Origin: an uncultured bacterium
GTDB taxonomy: Bacteria; Verrucomicrobiota; Kiritimatiellia; CAIKKV01
DNA length: 7,465 bases
Direction: 5' to 3'
Assembly (NCBI GenBank): GCA_903828035.1
Contig: CAIKKV010000037.1
Span: forward strand, 1 to 7,465
In this document: in pieces, positions 1 to 6,671 of the stretch
How the letters are laid out: each line of letters starts with the position of its first letter
Numbering within the stretch: the stretch's first letter is position 1
Notes under the pieces: model-generated
What the model saw: only the letters and a program-made list of their open reading frames with translations
Database searches by the model: none
What the model was told of the DNA's origin: nothing
Program-made: the position numbers and the translations under genes

Positions 1-1743
1 GCGCCCCTTATCCAGCACCAGCACCAGATGCGCGTTGCGAATGGTGCTCAAGCGGTGGGCGACCACGAAACTGGTCCGGTTGGCCAGCAGTTTTTCGAGG
101 GCAACCTGCAGCCGGGCTTCGGTCAGGGCGTCCACGGAGCTGGTGGCCTCGTCCAGGATCACCACGCGGGGATTGGCCAGCATGGCGCGGGTGAAGCAGA
201 TCAGCTGCCGCTCGCCCAGCGAGATGCCCGCCCCCTGCTCGCCCACCACCGTGTCAAAGCCGTTCGGCAAGCCTTCCAGCACATCCAGGCAATCGAGCAG
301 CCGGGCGGCCTCGCGCACGTCGTCCAGAGTCGCCCCCGGCCGGCTCATGCGGATATTATCAAACACGGTGCCGGTGAACAGGAAGTTCTGCTGCAGCACG
401 ATGCCAAACTGGCGCCTCAGCTCCCCGCCATGGATTTGGAGAATATCCTTCCCGTCCACCCGCACGGCGCCGGTGTCCGGAATGTAAAACTTGGTGATCA
501 GGTTGATCAGCGTGGTTTTCCCGCTTCCGGTCGGCCCCACCAGCGCCACGGTCTGCCCCGCCTCCGCCGTGAACGAAACCTCGTTGATCACCGGCCGGTC
601 CCGGACATAGGAAAACCCCACGTTCTCGAACTCGATCCGGCCTTCAAGGCGCGGGAGCGGCCCGGCCCGGGCGGGCTCCTCCCACTCCGGCTTCGTATCG
701 AGGAACTTGAAGAGCCGCTCGGCGCTGGCCATGGCCGTGAGGGCGTTGTTGTACTGGTTAGCCAGGGTGTTGATGGGGCCGAAAAAGCTGCCGGCCAGGA
801 AGAAGAACTGGATCAGATCGGTGATATCCGTGGCGCCGTGGCTGTAAAACACCCGGAATCCGCCCACGATCAGCAGGGCCGCGAGGAAAAACTGGCTGTT
901 GATATCCAGCATGGGCAGGAACAGGGATTCCGTCCGGGTCACGCGGACGTTGAAAAAGGAATGGTCGTAAATCAGCTCGTGAAACAGCGAGGCGTTCTTT
1001 TCCCAGCGGCCGAAGCCCTGCGTGACGCGAATCCCGCGGACGGATTCCACCACCGTGGCGGTGACACGGCTGAAGCTCTCCTGCACGGCCCGGTAGGCCC
1101 GGCTGAGGCGGGCGCGGAAGAATCGGTTCAGGCCGAACAGGACGGGCGCCATGATCAGGATCACCAGGAACAGCCCCCAGTCGTAATACAGCATGAACGC
1201 CGTGGCCACCAGCATGTTGCCGATGTTCACGAGCCCCACGAACACCACGTTCTGGACGCCCGTCCGCACCGCCTCGGCATCCGAGGTGAACCGATTGATC
1301 AGCAGCCCCGGCCGGGTCCGATGGAAATACCCCATGGGCAGCTCCAGGATATGCCGGAACAGGTCGGTGCGCAGGTCCCGGACCACGCTCTCGCCCAGCT
1401 CCAGCGCCAGCCGCTGGCGGAAATGGGCGGTCACCTGCGTGAACAGGCACAGCAGCGCCAGTCCGATCAGCCAGTGAACGAGCCCGGGCCAATCCCCCTT
1501 CCGGATCGGGCCGCTGATGATGCAGGCCGTCATCCAGGGGATCAAGGTGTTCTGCACGGAGCGGAGGATGACGCAGAAAAACAGCCAGTTGCGCTTGGAG
1601 ACGCACCCCTTCGTATAGCCGAAAAGCCGGATGAACAGGCTCAGGGAAAGAGGCCGCACATCCAGGCGCGACTCGCTGCGGTCGCGGTTCACATAGGTCA
1701 ATCCCAGCGCCTTCGGGACTTCAGGAGCGGTATTCGGGCTCAT
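1..1743 (-). CDS. ABC exporter subunit, MdlB-like, catalytic Walker B, C-terminus cut by window edge
   Basis: This is the second subunit of a heterodimeric ABC exporter: a fused membrane domain plus ATPase in the inner membrane. The reading frame stays open from ATG at 1743 to base 1 (581 codons), so only the last few dozen residues are missing. Hydrophobic segments lie near residues 54-79, 85-101, 165-205 and 285-321 (ABC type I membrane domain). The ATPase motifs in order are Walker A GPTGSGKT (403-410), Q-loop Q451, signature ISLGE (507-511, deviating from LSGGQ), Walker B VVILDE with catalytic E532, D-loop SSVD and switch His563. The start overlaps the stop of the upstream subunit as ATGA, and GGGAGG lies 6 bases before it, so translational coupling is likely. 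Deviant signature plus intact catalytic Glu is the pattern of MdlB/TM288-type partners. The substrate (drug, lipid or peptide) cannot be read from the sequence. Confidence 0.93.
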   Translation of the reverse strand, partial: MSPNTAPEVPKALGLTYVNRDRSESRLDVRPLSLSLFIRLFGYTKGCVSKRNWLFFCVILRSVQNTLIPWMTACIISGPIRKGDWPGLVHWLIGLALLCLFTQVTAHFRQRLALELGESVVRDLRTDLFRHILELPMGYFHRTRPGLLINRFTSDAEAVRTGVQNVVFVGLVNIGNMLVATAFMLYYDWGLFLVILIMAPVLFGLNRFFRARLSRAYRAVQESFSRVTATVVESVRGIRVTQGFGRWEKNASLFHELIYDHSFFNVRVTRTESLFLPMLDINSQFFLAALLIVGGFRVFYSHGATDITDLIQFFFLAGSFFGPINTLANQYNNALTAMASAERLFKFLDTKPEWEEPARAGPLPRLEGRIEFENVGFSYVRDRPVINEVSFTAEAGQTVALVGPTGSGKTTLINLITKFYIPDTGAVRVDGKDILQIHGGELRRQFGIVLQQNFLFTGTVFDNIRMSRPGATLDDVREAARLLDCLDVLEGLPNGFDTVVGEQGAGISLGERQLICFTRAMLANPRVVILDEATSSVDALTEARLQVALEKLLANRTSFVVAHRLSTIRNAHLVLVLDKGR

Positions 1744-3611
1744 GCCGCGCCTCCCGCCAAGGGCGGCGCGAGGCGGGAGAAGTCCTCGCCCAGCTGAATG
1801 CGGGCCGCGCGGCGGTAGGGACCGCGGCAGGCCAGGAGCTGCGTGTGCGTGCCGACCTGTTCGATGCGGCCGCGGTGCATGACGACCACCGAATCCATGC
1901 GGCGCAGGGCGCTGAGCCGGTGCGTGATCAGGAAGGTGGTGCGCCCCTGCTTGGCCCCCTCGATGGCCGACAGGATCTCGCTCTCCGTCTCCGCATCCAC
2001 GGCGGCCGTGGGGTCGTCCAGCAGCAGGATGGGCGGATTGGGAAGAATGGCCCGCGCGATGGCCAGCCGCTGGCGCTGACCGCCCGACAGGTTGCTGCCC
2101 CCTTCGCTCAGCACGGAATCGTACCCGCGGGGCAGCTGCATGATGAACTCATGGGCGGAGGCCAGCCTGGCGGCCCGCTCGATCACCTCCCGCGAGGCAT
2201 CGGGCCGGCCGAAGGCAATGTTGGCCGCCACCGTGTTGCTGAACAAAAAGCTTTCCTGGAAAACAAGGCCCACCTGGCAGCGCAATTCCTGCAAGTCCAG
2301 CTGGCGCACGTCCACCTCGTCGATGAGCAACCGGCCGGCGGTGACATCATAAAAGCGGGGAATCAGGCTGAACAACGTGCTCTTGCCCGAGCCCGTCGTC
2401 CCGAGGATGCCGATGCTCTGGCCCGGCTGGATGTCCAGGTCGATATCGGAAAGCACATGACAATCCGGATTATAGGCGAAGGACACATGATCGAACCTCA
2501 CCCGGCCGCGAATCAGGGGCTTGGCCACGGGGTTGGCGGGGCTCTGCACCTCCGGCTCGGTGTCCAGCACGTCGAACACGCGCCGGGCGGCCGCCAGGCT
2601 CTGCTGCGCCGAATCCGTGATGTTGGTCAGCACGTTGACCTGATCGGTAAGCCGCTGCAGGAGGCCCAGGAACACGATCAGTCCCTCGCCCAGCGGCAGG
2701 CGCCCGTGGAAGCAAAGCCAGCCGCCGTAGGCCAGCACCGCCACCATGGTCAGGCGGGTCAGCAGTTCGACGGACGGACCGTAGACGCTGACAATCCAGA
2801 AAATCTTGTTCTTCTGCGCCCAGACGGCGCGATTGTCGGCATCGAACCGGGCCGCGGCCTCGGCCTCCCGCGAAAAGCCCCGGATCACGTGCATGCCATG
2901 GATCGACTCGTTGAGCTCCAGCACCATCTTGTCGACCAGATCGCGGTCCCGCCGGTAGGCCGGCTTGACCTTTCTCGAGAAGAGGATCGAGGAGAAGGCG
3001 ATCACCGGAAGCACGGCCATGCTGACGAGGGTCAGCCCCACATGAATCCGGATCATGTAGAGAAAGTAGGTGGCCACGGAGGCCAGCAGGATGATGGTCT
3101 GGATCACCACCCCATCCACGAACATCCGCATCTGCTGCACATCGCTGGTCACGCGCGTGATCAGCGTGCCGCTGGCCTTCTCGTCGAAATACCGGAAGCT
3201 CAGCCGCTGCAGTTTGTTGTAAACCAGCGAGCGAAGGCTGACGACCATCCCCTGCTGGATGACGCGCACGCTCGTCAAATTGTTGTGATAGGTCAGCCAG
3301 GCGCGGAGGATCGCCAGCAGGAAAATGAGCCCTCCAATGAGAATCAGCACCCGCATGGGCGGCCACCCGGCGGGGGGAACCCAGCCCCCCAGCCAGTGGG
3401 GCGCCGCGATCGAGGGATTGATGGCGGAATGGATATAATCGATGCCGCGACCGGTCAGTCCCAGGCTGACCACGGTAATGCCCAGCAGAAGAAACTGGTA
3501 CAGTATGATCCGTATGCAACCGAACCGGTATCGCCAAGTCAATCCCAGCAGACGGCGTATGATCCCACCATTCCCCAGCTCCGGGGAAGACGTTTGTGCC
3601 TCAGGTTTCAC
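1740..3611 (-). CDS. ABC exporter subunit, MdlA-like, degenerate Walker B
   Basis: This is the first subunit of the heterodimeric ABC exporter, 623 residues, a normal length for a fused membrane-ATPase half-transporter. Hydrophobic segments lie near residues 31-53, 88-104, 168-210 and 284-320. A roughly 30-residue, Pro/Trp-rich external loop (about 60-87) separates the first two. The ATPase motifs are Walker A GTTGSGKS (404-411), Q-loop Q452, canonical LSGGQ (508-512), Walker B ILLLDD (528-533) and switch His564. Residue 533 is Asp where catalytic exporters carry Glu, which marks the degenerate-site half, as in E. coli MdlA and Thermotoga TM287. The start is GTG at 3611. An in-frame TGA lies six codons upstream (3627-3629) with no other start between them, and no strong Shine-Dalgarno is visible, only a weak GAAAG. 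It is first in the operon and divergent from the outer membrane protein gene. Confidence 0.94.
   Translation of the reverse strand: MKPEAQTSSPELGNGGIIRRLLGLTWRYRFGCIRIILYQFLLLGITVVSLGLTGRGIDYIHSAINPSIAAPHWLGGWVPPAGWPPMRVLILIGGLIFLLAILRAWLTYHNNLTSVRVIQQGMVVSLRSLVYNKLQRLSFRYFDEKASGTLITRVTSDVQQMRMFVDGVVIQTIILLASVATYFLYMIRIHVGLTLVSMAVLPVIAFSSILFSRKVKPAYRRDRDLVDKMVLELNESIHGMHVIRGFSREAEAAARFDADNRAVWAQKNKIFWIVSVYGPSVELLTRLTMVAVLAYGGWLCFHGRLPLGEGLIVFLGLLQRLTDQVNVLTNITDSAQQSLAAARRVFDVLDTEPEVQSPANPVAKPLIRGRVRFDHVSFAYNPDCHVLSDIDLDIQPGQSIGILGTTGSGKSTLFSLIPRFYDVTAGRLLIDEVDVRQLDLQELRCQVGLVFQESFLFSNTVAANIAFGRPDASREVIERAARLASAHEFIMQLPRGYDSVLSEGGSNLSGGQRQRLAIARAILPNPPILLLDDPTAAVDAETESEILSAIEGAKQGRTTFLITHRLSALRRMDSVVVMHRGRIEQVGTHTQLLACRGPYRRAARIQLGEDFSRLAPPLAGGAA
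1750..1755 (-). promoter_or_regulatory. Ribosome binding site of second exporter gene
   Basis: GGGAGG on the minus strand lies 6 bases before the ATG at 1743, inside the last codons of the upstream exporter gene. It supports that start and allows reinitiation across the ATGA overlap (1740-1743). Confidence 0.75.
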
Positions 3612-3664
3612 GACCCACTTTCTTTGTCAAAAAATCACCATACGGCAACGAAAAGAAAGGGTCG

Positions 3665-3694
3665 AGTATTTTTTAAGAACTTGGCATATTTCAA
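3665..3694 (-). promoter_or_regulatory. Candidate sigma70-type promoter for the exporter operon
   Basis: On the minus strand, TTGAAA (3694-3689; 5 of 6 to TTGACA) and AATACT (3670-3665; 4 of 6 to TATAAT) are separated by 18 bases. This would give a leader of about 45-50 bases before the GTG at 3611. The site sits in the only AT-rich patch of the window and touches the start of the divergent gene at 3697. It is a pattern match only. I see no equally good plus-strand promoter in the same gap. Confidence 0.35.
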
Positions 3695-3696
3695 AG

Positions 3697-4566
3697 ATGT
3701 GGAAACGTCCATTTTCTCTGTCCATTCTGATGATCGCCAGCCTGGCGGCGCGGGCGGACCATCTCGGGTCGCTTGAATACGAGATGCCCGCCCCGGTGCA
3801 ATCGGGGGGCACCCTGTCGATTGCCGAATCCGATGTCGAGATCCTGCCCCTCTGGCAATTCCACCCCAACAGCGCCGGCACGGTCGGCGCGGGAGTCGGC
3901 GCGCGCGCCACGCTGATGGATTTTTCGGACAGCGCGCTGCCGGACCGGACGCTGTACGCCCTTCGCCTTCCCCTCCAGGGCTCCATGATCGTGGGGACCA
4001 AAACCCGCCTGCTGGCCCGCCTGGCCCCCGGGTTGAATAGCGACCTGAAACAGGTCGATGGCGATGACTACCGGCTCACGGCCATGCTGATGGCCTTCTA
4101 TCCCTGGCGCCCGAACGTGCAGCTGGCGGGCGGGCTCGTCCTGAGCGACTGGACCGGCACCTACGGCGTTCTTCCCGCCGCCGGCCTGCGGTGGCAGGCT
4201 TCGGAAACCGTGACGCTCGACCTGTTCATGCCCCGGCCGCGCCTGCTCTACAAGATCACGGAGTTCTCCTCCCTCTTCATCGCGGCCGGCCCCGCGGGCG
4301 GCCAGTGGAATATCGGGGAGGATAGTCCCGACGATCCGAAGCGGGATCTTCATTATCAAGCCCTGCAAGCCACGCTTGGAATGGAGTGGCGCCTCCGCCC
4401 CGGCATGGCCGTCACCCTGGCCGGCGGCGGGCTGTTCTACCGGTCGCTTGAAACCGATGGCACCCCCGATCCCGAATTGGGGCGCGGAGTCGATATCGAC
4501 GACACCGTGTTTATGTCGGTGGCCCTCAAGCTGACCAGCACCCAGAAAAAGCCCGCTTCCTACTGA
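3697..4566 (+). CDS. Secreted probable outer membrane beta-barrel protein (DUF6268-like)
   Basis: The product is a 289-residue exported protein of unknown function. The first 20 residues form a signal peptide: basic start MWKRP, a hydrophobic stretch FSLSILMIASLA, and an ARA cleavage motif before Asp21. The mature part shows alternating polar and hydrophobic strands rich in Gly and aromatic residues, without long hydrophobic helices, as expected of an outer membrane barrel. The stretch around residues 155-186 (YGVLPAAGLRW, then LDLFMPRPRLLYKI) recalls the DUF6268 outer membrane family. This is recognition from memory, not a search result. The chain ends in Tyr, but the last likely strand ends about ten residues earlier. 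ATG 3697 is chosen because the signal peptide begins there. The frame is open further upstream only as a shadow of the divergent exporter gene. No Shine-Dalgarno is evident. It is divergent from the exporter and convergent with the DUF116 gene. Confidence 0.82.
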   Translation: MWKRPFSLSILMIASLAARADHLGSLEYEMPAPVQSGGTLSIAESDVEILPLWQFHPNSAGTVGAGVGARATLMDFSDSALPDRTLYALRLPLQGSMIVGTKTRLLARLAPGLNSDLKQVDGDDYRLTAMLMAFYPWRPNVQLAGGLVLSDWTGTYGVLPAAGLRWQASETVTLDLFMPRPRLLYKITEFSSLFIAAGPAGGQWNIGEDSPDDPKRDLHYQALQATLGMEWRLRPGMAVTLAGGGLFYRSLETDGTPDPELGRGVDIDDTVFMSVALKLTSTQKKPASY

Positions 4567-4570
4567 ATCT

Positions 4571-4582
4571 GGCGCACGCGCC
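4571..4582. terminator. Weak hairpin in convergent gap, doubtful terminator
   Basis: GGCG-CACG-CGCC forms a small inverted repeat in the 36-base space between the convergent stops at 4566 and 4603. There is no T-run on either side, so intrinsic termination would be weak at best. It is recorded because it is the only structure in that gap. Confidence 0.15.
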
Positions 4583-4602
4583 CACCGTGTCGGCAACGCA
4601 AG

Positions 4603-5079
4603 CTATGGGGCATTCGTTTCCCGCGGCTGCAACAGAACGTCCAGGGCCGCCTCGATGGCGGCCTTCTGCACCTGCGTATCCTGGCAGGGGCCGTTGGGCC
4701 GTGTGTTGGAAACGGCCAGCACCGGCTTGGGGAAGCTGGCCAGGATGCCCTCCACCAACTCCTTCTCGCAGGCCACCGCCACCACAGCCGAGACCGCCGG
4801 GCTCCGGACCGCCGCCACGGCCTGCCGCCCGCCCGACACGATCACGCAGCGGACGCCGTACCGGTTTGAAATTTCCTTCAAATCCCTCACCGGACACAGC
4901 CCGCACCCCTGGCAGGCCTCCACCCCGTCCTTCAGCCGCTGACCGCAGGCGCGCGCCTGGAGGCAATGCGCGGCCAGCAGCAGCAGCCGGCCGGGCTGTA
5001 CCCGAATCCGGCGCCAGCGCGTCAGCCGGTTGTTGAGGCGGATGACGGCCAATTGAAGCATTGTGCTTGGACTGGACAT
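4603..5079 (-). CDS. DUF116-type cysteine-rich protein, probable metal or Fe-S binding
   Basis: The product is 158 residues with eight cysteines at 39, 45, 56, 59, 62, 78, 104 and 132. The arrangement is a hydrophobic stretch RLLLLAAHCL, then C45, then the CQGCGLC cluster (56-62, CxxCxxC), followed by a Rossmann-like alternation (RCVIVSGGRQAVAAV). This matches what I know of DUF116 (PF01976), a family without an established function. The cysteines imply a zinc or iron-sulfur site, which is inference. Many DUF116 proteins are longer and carry N-terminal membrane segments; this one lacks them and is probably cytosolic. The start is ATG 5079: an in-frame TGA lies at 5095-5097, and AGGAG lies 4 bases upstream of the ATG. 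It is divergent from crtI-ispH, with overlapping candidate promoters, and convergent with the outer membrane protein gene. Confidence 0.85.
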   Translation of the reverse strand: MSSPSTMLQLAVIRLNNRLTRWRRIRVQPGRLLLLAAHCLQARACGQRLKDGVEACQGCGLCPVRDLKEISNRYGVRCVIVSGGRQAVAAVRSPAVSAVVAVACEKELVEGILASFPKPVLAVSNTRPNGPCQDTQVQKAAIEAALDVLLQPRETNAP

Positions 5080-5095
5080 GGGGCTCCTGTATAGT
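5067..5095 (+). promoter_or_regulatory. Candidate promoter for crtI-ispH
   Basis: TATAGT (5090-5095; 5 of 6 to TATAAT) lies exactly 17 bases after TTGGAC (5067-5072; a weak -35 keeping TTG). Transcription would begin near 5102, giving a leader of about 43 bases before the ATG at 5145. The -35 lies within the first codons of the divergent DUF116 gene. This is a pattern match only. Confidence 0.4.
5084..5088 (-). promoter_or_regulatory. Ribosome binding site of DUF116 gene
   Basis: AGGAG on the minus strand is followed by CCCC and then the ATG at 5079. The 4-base spacing is slightly short but usable, and the site selects this ATG over the ATG at codon 7, which has no such motif. Confidence 0.6.
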
Positions 5096-5100
5096 CAATG

Positions 5101-5129
5101 AGTCTACAAGGGGCGCACCCACGGGTCAA
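5101..5129 (-). promoter_or_regulatory. Candidate promoter for DUF116 gene
   Basis: On the minus strand, TTGACC (5129-5124; 5 of 6) and TAGACT (5106-5101; 4 of 6) are separated by 17 bases. The predicted start near 5094 leaves a short leader of about 15 bases that still contains the AGGAG. The footprint would overlap the plus-strand candidate at 5067-5095. Confidence 0.42.
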
Positions 5130-5131
5130 GC

Positions 5132-5138
5132 GGGAGAG
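5132..5138 (+). promoter_or_regulatory. Ribosome binding site deciding the crtI start
   Basis: GGGAGAG lies 6 bases before the ATG at 5145. It supports that start over the longer in-frame opening at a TTG at 5061, which would overlap the divergent gene and add 28 residues unlike the family. Confidence 0.65.
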
Positions 5139-5144
5139 ACACCA

Positions 5145-6668
5145 ATGGCACAGACAACGACTCAGAAACATGTGGTCGTGGTGGGCGCGGGGCCCGGCGG
5201 GCTGACGGCCGCCATGATCCTCGCCTTCCGCGGCTTCCGGGTCACCGTCTGCGAGGCGCGCGAGCGCGTGGGCGGACGGAGCGCGGAACTCCGGCTTGGC
5301 CCCTATGCCTTCGACACCGGCCCCACCTTCCTGATGCTCAAGGCGATCCTGGAGGAGGTGTTCAAAGAAGCCGGCGCCGACTTGAATGAGCTGTTGAAAG
5401 TCACCTCGCTCGACCCCATGTACCGCCTTCAGTTCCGGGATCGCCACTTCGATCCCACCACGGATCCCGCGGCCATGGTGCGCGAAATCGAGCGGGCCTT
5501 CCCGGGGCGCGGGGGCGGCTACGAGCGCTTCCGGACCCGTGAGAAGAGCCGCTTCGAGCACCTCTACCCCTGCCTGCAGAAGTCCTACCACCGCGCCCTG
5601 ACCCTCCTCCACCCCGATCTGCTCCGGGCCATTCCGCACCTGGCGCTCGGCCGCAGCCTCTACGATGTCATGCAGGGCTATTTCGGCGACGAAAAGCTGG
5701 CGCTCTCCTTCACCTTCCAGGCGAAGTACCTGGGCATGTCCCCCTGGGAGTGTCCCGGCGTCTTCTCCATGATTCCCCACATCGAGCATGCCTTCGGCAT
5801 CCAGCACACGCAGGGTGGCCTGAGCCGGATCTCCGATTCCATGGCCGAGGTCGCCGCCCGGCACGGGGCCATCCTCCGACTGGCCACGCCGGTGCGGCGG
5901 GTCCTGGTGAAAAACCGCGCCGCCACGGGCGTGCTGCTCGAAAACGGCGAAACCATCGAGGCCGACGCCGTCGTGCTGAACGCCGATTTCGGCCACGCCT
6001 GCACCCACCTGTTCGAGCCGGGCGTGCTGCGCAAATACACCCCCGCCGCCCTCGAGCGCAAGCGGCTCTCCTGCTCCACCTTCATGCTCTACCTGGGGCT
6101 CGACCGCCCCGCCCCCACGCCGCACCACCTCGTCGTCTTCGCCGATGACTACCGGACCAACGTGGACGCCATTTTCAAGAAAGGCACGCTCGTCAAGGAC
6201 GTCTCCTTCTACGTGCGAAACGCCTCGATCACCGATCCCACCCTCGCCCCGCCCGGTCATTCGGCGCTGTATGTGCTGGTCCCGGTTCCCAATACCCGCA
6301 GCGGCATCGACTGGGCCCGCGAAAAGGAAAGCTTCCGCGAGACGATCCTGAACGCCATCGCGACGCGGACGGAGCTCGGCGACTTGCGCCCGCACATCCG
6401 GGCGGAGAAAGTGATCACGCCGCGCGACTGGGAGGACGAGTACCGCGTCTACCGGGGCGCCACCTTCAACTTGGCCCACAACATCGGGCAGATGCTCTAC
6501 TTCCGGCCCCGCAACAAGTTCGAGGAACTCGACCGCTGCTACCTCGTGGGCGGCGGCACGCATCCCGGCAGCGGACTGCCCACCATTTACGAGTCCGGCC
6601 GCATCGCCGCGAACCTGATCGCCCGCGAGCACAAGGTTCCCTTCGTTTCCGCCAACCTGGAGGCGTGA
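5145..6668 (+). CDS. crtI: CrtI/CrtN-type phytoene desaturase-like FAD oxidoreductase
   Basis: This is a 507-residue flavoprotein of the carotenoid desaturase family, whose members introduce double bases of conjugation (double bonds) into phytoene or related C30/C40 polyprenoids at the membrane. The N-terminal FAD-binding Rossmann motif GAGPGG is at 14-19, with acidic E37 ending the second strand, then RVGGRS (41-46) and FDTGPT (56-61). The C-terminal signature LVGGGTHPGSGLP (467-479) followed by YESGR is the hallmark of bacterial phytoene dehydrogenases. The mid-region (MLYLGLD, ASITDPTLAPPGHSALYVLVPVPN) also fits CrtI/CrtN. Length is normal for the family (about 490-510). It is followed after 3 bases by ispH, whose product supplies the precursors, so the two are probably one transcript. 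Which desaturation product forms, and whether the substrate is C40 or C30, cannot be told. A CrtD- or CrtO-like relative is possible, and no synthase gene (crtB/crtM) is in view. Confidence 0.88.
   Translation: MAQTTTQKHVVVVGAGPGGLTAAMILAFRGFRVTVCEARERVGGRSAELRLGPYAFDTGPTFLMLKAILEEVFKEAGADLNELLKVTSLDPMYRLQFRDRHFDPTTDPAAMVREIERAFPGRGGGYERFRTREKSRFEHLYPCLQKSYHRALTLLHPDLLRAIPHLALGRSLYDVMQGYFGDEKLALSFTFQAKYLGMSPWECPGVFSMIPHIEHAFGIQHTQGGLSRISDSMAEVAARHGAILRLATPVRRVLVKNRAATGVLLENGETIEADAVVLNADFGHACTHLFEPGVLRKYTPAALERKRLSCSTFMLYLGLDRPAPTPHHLVVFADDYRTNVDAIFKKGTLVKDVSFYVRNASITDPTLAPPGHSALYVLVPVPNTRSGIDWAREKESFRETILNAIATRTELGDLRPHIRAEKVITPRDWEDEYRVYRGATFNLAHNIGQMLYFRPRNKFEELDRCYLVGGGTHPGSGLPTIYESGRIAANLIAREHKVPFVSANLEA
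6659..6663 (+). promoter_or_regulatory. Ribosome binding site of ispH
   Basis: GGAGG lies within the final codons of crtI, 8 bases before the ATG at 6672. It supports that start and continuous translation of the crtI-ispH pair. Confidence 0.75.
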
Positions 6669-6671
6669 CGC

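Noticed and set aside
758..1606. Minus-strand frame of 282 codons within the second exporter gene.
   Set aside because: It is a different frame from the one carrying Walker A, signature and Walker B motifs, and its translation is Arg/Pro/Gly-rich filler.
28..1797. Long open frame on the plus strand (589 codons) across the second exporter gene.
   Set aside because: Its translation is low-complexity, rich in Gly, His, Gln and Pro, with no recognisable domain. The opposite strand carries all the ABC motifs. Long antisense frames are expected in GC-rich coding DNA.
3442..3696. In-frame 85-codon extension of the barrel protein gene to an upstream ATG.
   Set aside because: It lies mostly opposite the exporter coding sequence and would bury the signal peptide in the middle of the protein.
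1845..3776. Long open frame on the plus strand (643 codons) across the first exporter gene.
   Set aside because: Same composition as other antisense shadows, with no domain. It also runs through the divergent intergenic gap and out of frame into the barrel gene.
4587..5036. Proline- and arginine-rich frame on the plus strand (149 codons) opposite the DUF116 gene.
   Set aside because: Low-complexity Pro/Arg/Ala sequence. The minus-strand frame has the conserved cysteine pattern, a ribosome site and a bounded start.
5061..5144. In-frame 28-codon extension of crtI from a TTG.
   Set aside because: It has no ribosome site, overlaps the divergent gene and adds residues before the FAD motif that do not resemble the family. 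GGGAGAG clearly marks the ATG at 5145.
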